Part shown: piece by piece, positions 49,177-58,989 of the stretch
How positions within the stretch are numbered: position 1 is the first letter of the stretch
Layout of the letters: every line of letters starts with the position of its first letter
From: Thiogranum sp.
GTDB taxonomy: Bacteria; Pseudomonadota; Gammaproteobacteria; DSM-19610
Reading direction: 5' to 3'
Length of the DNA stretch: 64,000 bases
Assembly: GCA_030148915.1 (NCBI GenBank)
Contig: JASBSN010000090.1
Coordinates: 38,163 to 102,162, forward strand
The notes under the pieces: generated by a model
Seen by the model: only the letters and a program-made list of their open reading frames with translations
What the model was told of the DNA's origin: nothing
Databases searched by the model: none
Translations under genes and position numbers: made by a program

Positions 49177-50083
49177 TCCCGAAGACGTATTCCCGTCACT
49201 GGCGCAACTGATAGCTCTGCGCGGCGCGGCGCGCGGTTTGCAGCTGGATGCGCATCAGCTGGCTTTGTCGGTGCACTCGGGCGGCTATCGCTCGGTGTAC
49301 CGCGGCCGGGGTCTGGAGTTCGACGAGGTTCGCGTCTACCAACCGGGCGATGAAGTGCGCGATATCGACTGGCGGGTGACCGCCAGGCGCGGCACGGTGC
49401 ACACCAAGCTCTACCGCGAAGAGCGCGAGCGTCCGGTCCAGTTGCTCGTCGACTTGAACCCCGGCATGTTGTTCGGCAGCCGGCGCTTGAAATCGGCGCA
49501 GGCGCTGCATGCGGCAGCGCTGCTTGCCTGGGCCGCGGAGCAGGCCGGCGACCGCTTGGGTGGCGTCGTGGTCGCCGCCGACGGGCACGTCGCCCGACGC
49601 GCGCGACCCCGGCGCACGGCCGTCCTCGCCTTGCTGAAGGCGTTGGTCGAATTGCAGCCGCGCGTGGTACGGCCACCGGCCTCAGGCGTGCTGACCGAGG
49701 GGCTCAAACGGCTGGTGTATACCGCGCATCCGGGCAGCCTGATCCCGGTGATCAGTGACTTCCAGCATCTGGACGCCGAGAGTGAACGCCACCTGCGGCG
49801 ATTGCGCGAGCACGCCGATCTTCTCCTGGTGTGGGTTTTCGATCCGCTGGAAGCCGAACCACCCCCGCCCGGGCGCTACCGGCTGGGGGTGCCGGGACAA
49901 CTGCTCGACCTTGACAGCCGCGCCACGGCCACGCTCTGGCGCCAGCGTTTCAGCGCACAGCGCACTGCGCTTGAACAGCTCGCTGCGCGGCTCGGTTGCC
50001 CGCTGTTGCAGCTCGCCACCGATGCACAGGCGGCGCGGGTTCTCGGCGCCGGACTGGTCCGTCGGCGACGGACGGCGGCATGA
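49160..50083 (+). CDS. DUF58 domain-containing protein
   Basis: RSVYRGRGLEFDEVRVYQPGDEVRDIDWRVTARRGTVHTKLYREERERPVQLLVDLNPGMLFG; GTG start overlapping the moxR 3' end. Confidence 0.93.
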   Translation: MSRRHDPEDVFPSLAQLIALRGAARGLQLDAHQLALSVHSGGYRSVYRGRGLEFDEVRVYQPGDEVRDIDWRVTARRGTVHTKLYREERERPVQLLVDLNPGMLFGSRRLKSAQALHAAALLAWAAEQAGDRLGGVVVAADGHVARRARPRRTAVLALLKALVELQPRVVRPPASGVLTEGLKRLVYTAHPGSLIPVISDFQHLDAESERHLRRLREHADLLLVWVFDPLEAEPPPPGRYRLGVPGQLLDLDSRATATLWRQRFSAQRTALEQLAARLGCPLLQLATDAQAARVLGAGLVRRRRTAA

Positions 50084-50553
50084 GCGGCACGCCATCCGCC
50101 GCTGCGCTTGCCGCACTGCGTCCCCTGCATCCGCCGGCGCCGGTGGGCTGGTGGCCACCGGCACCCGGGTGGTGGCTGTTGCTGGCGATCGCAGTGCTGC
50201 TGCTGTTGTCGTTCTGGTGGTATCGCCGTCGCAGCCTGCTGAGGCGCGCCGCGCTCGGCGAGTTGCGGAACCTCGAGCGCAATGTAACCGATAACGCGCA
50301 GCTGGCGGGTGCTGTCAACCAGCTGTTACGGCGTTTCGCGCTGACCCGTTTTCCGCAGCGTCAGGTTGCGTCGTTGAGCGGCGAGGCGTGGCTGGCGTTT
50401 CTCGATGCCCATTCGTCTGCTGGCGGGTTTGTCACCGGGCCGGGTCGCGTGCTGGTGAGCGCGCCGTATGCCACGCACTGCACGCTCGATCGCGCCGCAT
50501 TGCTCGCGCTCGCGCGGCGGTGGATCTGTCGGCAGCGGGGGGGGCGCGCATGA
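50080..50553 (+). CDS. DUF4381 domain-containing protein
   Basis: LRPLHPPAPVGWWPPAPGWWLLLAIAVLLLLSFWWYRRR; between DUF58 and BatA genes, ATGA overlap. Confidence 0.9.
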   Translation: MSGTPSAAALAALRPLHPPAPVGWWPPAPGWWLLLAIAVLLLLSFWWYRRRSLLRRAALGELRNLERNVTDNAQLAGAVNQLLRRFALTRFPQRQVASLSGEAWLAFLDAHSSAGGFVTGPGRVLVSAPYATHCTLDRAALLALARRWICRQRGGRA

Positions 50554-51542
50554 TCCACCTCGCCTGGCCCTGGTTGCTGTTGGCGCTGCCCCTACCCTGG
50601 CTGGTGCGGCGCTGGGGGTCACCGGCACCGACCGGTAGCTCGGGCGCGCTGTTCGCGCCGTTCGTTGTTGGCTTGACCACCGCTGCAGCGGCCGCGACGG
50701 CGCGGCGTGCGCAGCGCGGGCTGTGGCTGGCGGCACTGATATGGGTCTGTCTGCTGGCCGCCGCCAGTCGCCCGCAATGGCTCGGCGAGCCGGTCAGTGT
50801 GCCGCAGAGCGGGCGCAACCTGATCCTCGCCATCGACGTTTCCGGCAGTATGGAAACCCCCGATCTGGATCTCAACGGTAGCCGGGCGACCCGTCTCGAT
50901 GTGGTCAAGCAGGTGGCCGGTGAATTCGTTTCCCGCCGCGGCGGGGACCGGGTCGGACTGATTCTGTTCGGCACCCGGCCTTACCTTCAGGCGCCGTTGA
51001 CGTTCGATCATACGACCGTGCGCCAGTTTCTCAATGAAGCGGTAATCGGCGTGGCCGGGCGTGAAACCGCCATCGGCGATGCCATCGGTCTGGCGGTGAA
51101 GCGCTTGCGCCGGGCGCCGGGCCAAGAGGCGGTCCTGGTGTTGTTGACCGATGGGCGCAATACCGCGGGCGTGCTCTCGCCGCGGCAGGCGGCGAAGCTG
51201 GCCGCGCAGAGTGGTCTGCGCATTTATACCATCGGCGTCGGCGCCGGGCAGATGCGCGTGCGCGGGCTGTTGGGTACGCAATTGGTCAACCCGTCGGCGG
51301 ATCTCGATGAGGGCACGCTCAAGGCGGTCGCCGAAGCGACCGGCGGCCAGTACTTTCGTGCGCGCGACCGGCAGGACCTCGAAGCGGTGTACGCACGGCT
51401 CGATGAGTTGGAGCCGGTGGCGGGCAAAGGTCAGCTGGTACGCCCGGTGACCGCGCTCTATCCTTGGCCGCTGGGCGCGGCACTGTTGCTCAGCCTCATC
51501 CTGAGTGCGCTCGGTCTGCGCCGTCGGCAGGTAGCGGCGTGA
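50550..51542 (+). CDS. VWA domain-containing BatA-like membrane protein
   Basis: LAWPWLLLALPLPWLVRRW; AIDVSGSMETPDLDLNG (MIDAS); RVGLILFGTRPYLQAPLTFDHTTV; C-terminal TM. Confidence 0.93.
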   Translation: MIHLAWPWLLLALPLPWLVRRWGSPAPTGSSGALFAPFVVGLTTAAAAATARRAQRGLWLAALIWVCLLAAASRPQWLGEPVSVPQSGRNLILAIDVSGSMETPDLDLNGSRATRLDVVKQVAGEFVSRRGGDRVGLILFGTRPYLQAPLTFDHTTVRQFLNEAVIGVAGRETAIGDAIGLAVKRLRRAPGQEAVLVLLTDGRNTAGVLSPRQAAKLAAQSGLRIYTIGVGAGQMRVRGLLGTQLVNPSADLDEGTLKAVAEATGGQYFRARDRQDLEAVYARLDELEPVAGKGQLVRPVTALYPWPLGAALLLSLILSALGLRRRQVAA

Positions 51543-53398
51543 GCGCCTTTCACTTCCTGCGACCGGCTTGGTTACTGGCCGCCTTGCCATTGCTGGTGCT
51601 GTTGATCGTGTTGTGGCGGCAACGGGCGGGCAATAGCCGTTGGCATGGCGTTGTGGCGCCCGCGCTGTTGCCGCATCTGCTGCTCGACACGGCCCGCGCG
51701 GCGGGGCGACTGCCTTGGTTACTGTTGGGTGCCGGCTGGTTGCTGGCGATTGTCGCCTTGGCAGGGCCGACCTGGGAGCGTCAGCCGCAAGCGGTGTTCC
51801 GCGCACCGGCGGATGTCGTCGTGGTGCTCGATCTGTCGCCGTCGATGGCCGCGACCGATCTGCAGCCCGACCGCCTGACGCGTGCACGCCTGGCGATTAG
51901 GCGCCTATTGTCCGCCACGCAGGAGGGGCGCACCGCTTTGGTGGTGTTCGCCGGCGAACCCCACGTGGTCGCGCCGCTGACCGACGATACCGCCACCATC
52001 GAGGCACTGCTACCGGCGCTCTCGGTGGATATTATGCCGGTGCCGGGCGATCGCGCGGCTGCGGCCCTGCGTAAAGCCGGCGAGTTGTTGCAGCGTGTGG
52101 ACAGCACGCACGGCGAAGTCCTGTTGTTGAGCGACGGTGTCGCCGATCCCGCCGACAGCCTGAATGCGATTCACTCGCTGCGCCGCCAGGGCGTGGTGAC
52201 TTCGGTAATCGGTGTGGGTACCTTGAGCGGTGCGCCCGTTGCCGCCGCCGGTGGCGGTTTCGAGACCAGCGCGCAGGGCAAGCCCCGGCTGGCCCGCCTT
52301 GACGAGGCCGGTCTGAGCGCACTGGCCGCCGCCGGCGGCGGCCATTACCAGCGTCTGGGCAGCGGCCAAACGCTGGTGCCGTTTGGGCGCCGGGTGGATC
52401 GGGATCCCGGTCATGCCCGTAGTGATCGGCGCGCAGCAGTGCGCTGGGTGGAGGAAGGTCCGTGGCTGCTGTTGCCGCTGCTGCTGCTGGCCGCCGCCGG
52501 GTTTCGCCGCGGCTGGCTGGGTGTGTTGCTGATGTGTGTGCTGCTGCCGCCGCAACCGGCGCAGGCGTTCAGCTGGAAGGATCTATGGCTGCGGCCCGAT
52601 CAGCAGGCCAGCCGCCTGTTGCAACGCGGCGACGCAGCGGGCGCGGCCGGGCGCTTTGACAATCCCCGCTGGCGGGCGACTGCGCAGTACCGCGCTGGCG
52701 ACTATGCCTCGGCGGCTAAGAGCTTTAATCAGGACGATCCCGACAGCCTCTATAACCGGGGTAATGCGCTGGCGCGGGCGGGTCAGTTGCAAGCGGCCAA
52801 AGCCGCTTACGAGGCGGCATTGGCCAGGGATAGCGAAAATCCGGACGCGCGCTTCAATCGCGACCTGATCGATAAACTGTTGCGCAGCCAGCAAGGCCAG
52901 CAAGGCCAGCAAGGTCAGCAAGGTCAGCAAGGTCAGCAAGGTCAGCAAGGTCAGCAAGGTCAGCAAGGTCAGCAGCCGGGCGCTTCGGGACAAGGCCGGC
53001 AGCCTGCTGACAGGCAAGCGGCTAAGCGCGGTGCCGCCGAGGGGAGCGAGGCCTCATCGGCGCGGCCGTCCGCGCCGCCGGGTGCGTCGACCGACCATCC
53101 TTCGGCCGGGCCAGGCGAGTCAGCCGAACCGGCCGTTAGCACACACGACAGCGCGGCAGACGCGCGCGCCGATCTGACCGGAGCGGCGCAGCGGCCAGCC
53201 GGCGCGCCGGCGCAAGCGGGTGGAACGTCCGCGCCGTCGGTGGCGCAAGCAGGTGCCGGCGAGCAGCCGGCGAAAAGTGAAAAGGATCTCGCCCTCGAGC
53301 AATGGCTGCGCCAGGTGCCCGATGATCCGGCCGGCCTGCTGCGACGCAAATTCATGCTCGATCACTTGTTACGCCAGAAGGAAGGACAAGCACCATGA
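51539..53398 (+). CDS. BatB/BatC-like VWA-TPR fusion protein
   Basis: VWA: VVVLDLSPSMAATDLQPDRLTRARLAIRRLL; TPR: YNRGNALARAGQLQAAKAAYEAALARDSENPDARFNRDLIDKLL; QQG repeat low-complexity linker. Confidence 0.92.
   Translation: MSAFHFLRPAWLLAALPLLVLLIVLWRQRAGNSRWHGVVAPALLPHLLLDTARAAGRLPWLLLGAGWLLAIVALAGPTWERQPQAVFRAPADVVVVLDLSPSMAATDLQPDRLTRARLAIRRLLSATQEGRTALVVFAGEPHVVAPLTDDTATIEALLPALSVDIMPVPGDRAAAALRKAGELLQRVDSTHGEVLLLSDGVADPADSLNAIHSLRRQGVVTSVIGVGTLSGAPVAAAGGGFETSAQGKPRLARLDEAGLSALAAAGGGHYQRLGSGQTLVPFGRRVDRDPGHARSDRRAAVRWVEEGPWLLLPLLLLAAAGFRRGWLGVLLMCVLLPPQPAQAFSWKDLWLRPDQQASRLLQRGDAAGAAGRFDNPRWRATAQYRAGDYASAAKSFNQDDPDSLYNRGNALARAGQLQAAKAAYEAALARDSENPDARFNRDLIDKLLRSQQGQQGQQGQQGQQGQQGQQGQQGQQGQQPGASGQGRQPADRQAAKRGAAEGSEASSARPSAPPGASTDHPSAGPGESAEPAVSTHDSAADARADLTGAAQRPAGAPAQAGGTSAPSVAQAGAGEQPAKSEKDLALEQWLRQVPDDPAGLLRRKFMLDHLLRQKEGQAP
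52889..52975 (+). repeat. 9-bp tandem repeat (CAGCAAGGT/C)n, about 9.7 copies, encoding (QQG)n
   Basis: CAGCAAGGC x2 then CAGCAAGGT repeats ending CAGCAG; in-frame in the BatB/C-like gene. Confidence 0.97.
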
Positions 53399-55197
53399 AA
53401 ACGCCTGGGTTCCTGCTGCTGATTTTTCTGCTTCTGCTGGGGGCGCTAAGAGTGTCGCAGGCCGCGGATGTCGAAGCCTGGCTGGACCGCAATCGTATCG
53501 CTGAGGGAGACACGGTGCACCTGACGCTAGAAGCGCAGGGTCAGGTCAGCGCGCGGCCCGACACCGCGCCGCTGGAGCACGATTTTGACATTCTCGGCAT
53601 GTCCACGGGCAGCCGCATCAGTATTGTCAACGGTAAGAGCGAGGCGCGCAGCAGCTGGACTCTGGCGCTGAGCCCGAAACGCAGCGGTAAGCTGCGTATC
53701 CCCGCGCTGTCTGTTGCCGGCGCTACCAGCCCGGCGTTGAGTCTGGAGGTGAGCAACGCTCCGGCACCCAGTGCGGCCGACGGCGCGGATGTGTTCCTCG
53801 AAACCACGCTCGACCCGTCCGAGCCTTATGTTCAGCAACAGTTGATTTATACTTTGCGCCTGTTTCACGCAGTGCCGATTAACAGCGGCCAGCTCAGCGA
53901 GCCCAAACCCGCCAACACCCTGGTGCAACGTCTCGGTGACGACCGGGAGTATGCCGTCACTCGCAAGGGGCGCCGTTACCGGGTGTTGGAGCGTCGCTAC
54001 GCACTTTTCCCGCAGGCCAGCGGCCGACTGGAACTGGCCGCTCCGGTGTTTGTCGGCGAAGTACCCGATGCCGGCCGTGGCGGAGGTAGTCCGCTGCAAG
54101 ATCTTTTCGGCAACGACACGTTTTTTGGTCGCGCGCCGTTCGCTGGCCTGATGGCGCCGAGCCGGCGCCTACGAGTGCGCGGTCAAGCGACTGGCGTGGA
54201 CGTCCGCGCGCGTCCGGGCACGGTGTCGGGCGGGCACTGGTTGCCGGCGCAAAATCTGAGTTTGCGCGGTAATTGGCAGCCGGACGGCAGCAAGAGTACG
54301 GTGGGCGAGCCGATTACGTTGCTGCTTGAGGTTGATGCCGTGGGCCTGACCGGCGGGCAACTTCCGGACCTGGCGCCCCAGTCGGTCGACGGCTTCAGCG
54401 TCTATCCGGATCAGGCGCAGCGCAAGACAGACACCACCGAGACGGGGGTAACGGGGCATTTGCAACAGAAAATCGCCTTTATCGCCCAGCGTGCCGGAGA
54501 CCTCCGCCTGCCCGCAATCGACGTAAGCTGGTGGGATACACAGGCGGACAAAGCGCGTGTCGCCCACTTGCCGGGACGCATTGTGCAGGTGTCGCCGTCC
54601 TCGGCGCAAGCGACGCCGGTGGGCCCCGCGGCTGCGGGTCGCGCGGGAGCGCCGCTGCCCGGTCCGATAACAGCCCAGTCAGACCAGCCGAAACCGTCGG
54701 CGCTGCCACCGAGCGCTTCGCCGTGGAGCGGGCGCTGGCCTTGGATCAGTGCGCTGCTGGCCGGCGGCTGGTTGTTGACCCTGGCGTTTGTTGCCTGGCG
54801 AGCGCTACGTCACCGCAGGCCGCGCTCGCAGGCAGTCGCGGCGGCCGATAAACCCCGCGCGGGCGGCGCGGCGCGCAAAGCATTTTTCAGCGCCTGCCGC
54901 GAGGGGGATGCCGCCGGCGCGCGCAGCGCGCTGCTCGACTGGGCGGCAGTCCATTGGCCACAGGATCCGCCGCGCGGCTTGCAGGCGCTGGCGCGGCGAT
55001 TGCCCGATCCGCGCGCTCAAGCGGCGGTCGCCGACCTTGACCGTGCCCTGTACAAGGGGGTTGGCGGCTGGGATGGGACGCATCTGGCGGCGTGTCTGCA
55101 ACGATTACCGGCACCGGAGCGCTCCGCGAATGCACGCCGTGCCACACTGGCGCCTCTGTACCCGGAAGCGCCCCGCGGTTCACTCGACGGCACCTAG
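53395..55197 (+). CDS. BatD family protein
   Basis: Signal peptide; VEAWLDRNRIAEGDTVHLTLEAQG; DFDILGMSTGSRISIVNGKSEARSSWTLALSPKRSGKLRIPALSV; C-terminal TM and cytoplasmic domain. Confidence 0.93.
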   Translation: MKTPGFLLLIFLLLLGALRVSQAADVEAWLDRNRIAEGDTVHLTLEAQGQVSARPDTAPLEHDFDILGMSTGSRISIVNGKSEARSSWTLALSPKRSGKLRIPALSVAGATSPALSLEVSNAPAPSAADGADVFLETTLDPSEPYVQQQLIYTLRLFHAVPINSGQLSEPKPANTLVQRLGDDREYAVTRKGRRYRVLERRYALFPQASGRLELAAPVFVGEVPDAGRGGGSPLQDLFGNDTFFGRAPFAGLMAPSRRLRVRGQATGVDVRARPGTVSGGHWLPAQNLSLRGNWQPDGSKSTVGEPITLLLEVDAVGLTGGQLPDLAPQSVDGFSVYPDQAQRKTDTTETGVTGHLQQKIAFIAQRAGDLRLPAIDVSWWDTQADKARVAHLPGRIVQVSPSSAQATPVGPAAAGRAGAPLPGPITAQSDQPKPSALPPSASPWSGRWPWISALLAGGWLLTLAFVAWRALRHRRPRSQAVAAADKPRAGGAARKAFFSACREGDAAGARSALLDWAAVHWPQDPPRGLQALARRLPDPRAQAAVADLDRALYKGVGGWDGTHLAACLQRLPAPERSANARRATLAPLYPEAPRGSLDGT

Positions 55198-55337
55198 CCC
55201 GCGTTTTCCCCTGCCGCCTCTACTGCGACGGCGCCGCGCTTTTTTGCTATCGTGTTTGCCCCCCGTTCGCCGTTTAGTGGTTGACCCCGGCGCTGCCGGC
55301 CCGACCGGGCGAGGAAAACCTATTGTGAGGAGACACT

Positions 55338-56786
<1,449 letters not shown>

Positions 56787-56831
56787 GGGTTCGCGTGCGG
56801 CAGTTCGGCTGTGGCAGGCATGGCGCGCGGA

Positions 56832-57377
56832 TCAGTTCTCCAGGCCGGGAAAACGCTCGGCGATGTCATCGCCGGTAAACTGTGCCACCCAGCCCTGCGG
56901 ATTGTTGAATAAGCGGATAGCGGTAAACAGCGGATTGGGCCCCATGTCGAACCAGTGCCGGGTCTCGGCCGGTACCGAAATCAGGTCGTCTTTCTCGCAC
57001 AGCAGCGCGTAGACTTTGTCATTCAGGTGCAGCACGAATAGGCCGCTGCCGCGCACGAAAAAACGCACTTCGTCTTCGCTGTGACGGTGTTCGGCGAGAA
57101 ACTTTTGCCGTAACTCGTTTTTCTGCGGGTGGTCAGGGTTCATGCTTACTATGTCGAACGCCTGGTAGCCGTACTCATTGATCAGTCGGTCTATTTCCGT
57201 CCGATAGGCGGCGATAATGCTGTCGCTGTGGGCGTCAGCGGGCAGTTCGCGCTTGGCGCTCCAGCGTTGCAGGCGGATACCCTCGGCGTCCAGTTGCTCC
57301 TGGATGGTGGCGAAGTCGTCGGTGTGCAACTCCGGTTGGTCGGGCCGGTTTTGCGGGTAGACGGTCAATTGGCTCAT
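56832..57377 (-). CDS. mtnD: Acireductone dioxygenase
   Basis: EHRHSEDEVRFFVRGSGLFVLHLNDKVYALLCEKDDLISVPAETRHWFDMGPNPLFTAIRLF cupin; next to mtnC and mtnB. Confidence 0.95.
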   Translation of the reverse strand: MSQLTVYPQNRPDQPELHTDDFATIQEQLDAEGIRLQRWSAKRELPADAHSDSIIAAYRTEIDRLINEYGYQAFDIVSMNPDHPQKNELRQKFLAEHRHSEDEVRFFVRGSGLFVLHLNDKVYALLCEKDDLISVPAETRHWFDMGPNPLFTAIRLFNNPQGWVAQFTGDDIAERFPGLEN

Positions 57378-57390
57378 GGGTTCACCTGTT

Positions 57391-58068
57391 TTATAAAGGT
57401 ATCTGATCGAAATCGCGGACCACGGTATGTGCGCCGGTGGCCGTGCTCTCTTCGCGCCGCAGTTGGACAGTCTGCATGCCGGCGGCGCGGGCGGCATCGA
57501 GCTCCCCGACAGTGTCGGAGAGAAAGAGAATTTCTGCGGCGGCTAAACCAAGCTGCCGAACAATGGCGCGATATGATGCGGCGTCGCGTTTGGGGCCGAT
57601 GCGGGTATCGAAGTAACCGCTGAATATCGCCCGCAGGTCGCCCGCGTCACTGTGACCGAACAGTAACTGTTGAGCCTCCACCGAACCGCTGGAATACACA
57701 TACAGCGCGATGCCGGCCTGCCGCCAGCGGAGCAGATTGCGCGCGGCGTCGGGGTAGATATGGCCGGTAAAGTCGCCGCGCTCGTAGCCGTGGCGCCAAA
57801 CACGCCCCTGGAGTGCTTTGAGCGCTGTCGCTTTGCGGTCTTGGGCTATCCAGCTCTGTAGTATATCGATCACCCCTTCGGTAGCGGCGCTTTGCTGACC
57901 GGCTTCGCGGCGCACCTCATCGAGTAACGCGCTTACCGTCTCGTCGCCCGCGTGGCTGCGTACGTAATCGGGCAGCGCGGCGGCGGCGTAGGGAAACAGC
58001 ACCTGGTGGACGAACGCAATCGAGCTGGTGGTGCCCTCGATGTCGGTGACGACTGCCTTGACGTTCAT
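57391..58068 (-). CDS. mtnC: Enolase-phosphatase E1
   Basis: VKAVVTDIEGTTSSIAFVHQVLFPYA; ALYVYSSGSVEAQQLLFGHSDAGDL; FLSDTVGELDAARAAGMQTVQL. Confidence 0.96.
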   Translation of the reverse strand: MNVKAVVTDIEGTTSSIAFVHQVLFPYAAAALPDYVRSHAGDETVSALLDEVRREAGQQSAATEGVIDILQSWIAQDRKATALKALQGRVWRHGYERGDFTGHIYPDAARNLLRWRQAGIALYVYSSGSVEAQQLLFGHSDAGDLRAIFSGYFDTRIGPKRDAASYRAIVRQLGLAAAEILFLSDTVGELDAARAAGMQTVQLRREESTATGAHTVVRDFDQIPL

Positions 58069-58670
58069 GGTAGCCCCAGCAGGCGTTCCTGCAACAGGCA
58101 GGCGAACAGGAACTCGAAGCCTTCGACGTGACGGCGAGCTTCGTCAACATCGCGCCCCCAGGCGTACAGGCCGTGGCCGCGCACCAGAAAACCCGGCTGA
58201 CGGACGCCCGGTTGCGGCCATTGCTCGGCCAGGCGTGCCGCCAGCGCGTCCATATCCTGGTCGTTGTCGAACACCGGTAGCTCGATGCGTTGCTCGTGAC
58301 TACGGTTGCCGAGTGCTTTTTGCATTTCAAAGCCGTGCCACCCCAGGGTGTCGCCGGCCTGGCGGGAGAGCACCGTGGCGTTCATCGAGTGGGTGTGCAG
58401 CACCGCGCCGATGTCTGCATCGAGGCGATACAGGCCTGTGTGCAGCGCGGTTTCCGCCGATGGTCGGTGGGCGGTGTCGAGGGCGGCGCCCTCCAGCGTG
58501 CAGGTGATGAGGTCCTCGACCTGCAGGCGTGCTTTGTCGCAGCCCGAACGGGTGATCAAACAGTGGGCGGTGTCCACTCGGGCGGAAAAATTGCCGCCCG
58601 TGGCGGCGCACCACTGGCGCTCGCCGAACAGCCGCGCGGTGTCCACAAGGGCCTGGGCAAGGTCGTTCAT
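58065..58670 (-). CDS. mtnB: Methylthioribulose-1-phosphate dehydratase
   Basis: GERQWCAATGGNFSARVD; IGAVLHTHSMNATVLSR; PGFLVRGHGLYAWGRDVDEARRHVEGFEFLF; class II aldolase-like. Confidence 0.95.
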   Translation of the reverse strand: MNDLAQALVDTARLFGERQWCAATGGNFSARVDTAHCLITRSGCDKARLQVEDLITCTLEGAALDTAHRPSAETALHTGLYRLDADIGAVLHTHSMNATVLSRQAGDTLGWHGFEMQKALGNRSHEQRIELPVFDNDQDMDALAARLAEQWPQPGVRQPGFLVRGHGLYAWGRDVDEARRHVEGFEFLFACLLQERLLGLP

Positions 58671-58849
58671 GCAGGCATTGTCCGTATGAAATTAAAGCGC
58701 CCAACTTTACACGCAAAGCGGGTGGTCCAGAAAGCGGTGATTGACGGGTAACGTCGATAACCACCAAACTTGTAATTAATTCATAACCGCTGTGCTGATT
58801 TTACTGGATTACTCGTGTCGCTCGCCCTGCGGGCGTTCAAGGCGCAAGC

Positions 58850-58876
58850 GCTTTTGTCTGGCCTACGCCAGAATGA
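58850..58876 (-). repeat. REP-like palindromic repeat (single unit, related to 25294-25408)
   Basis: Plus-strand TTTTGTCTGGCCTACGCCAGAATGACGG; reverse complement CCGTCATTCTGGCGTAGGCCAGA matches the 25380 unit except one base. Confidence 0.7.
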
Positions 58877-58989
58877 CGGTTGATGGATTAATCGGAGCTT
58901 GCTCGATGATAGCCGCGGCGATTGATACCAGAATAGGCGCAGAGAGGTTCCCCGGGTACTGCGCCCGGCATGACCTCGGGGCGCGGTTG

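Noticed and set aside
52889-52975. Possible CRISPR or direct-repeat array
   Set aside because: Unit is 9 bp with no spacers and lies inside a coding frame; it is a minisatellite.
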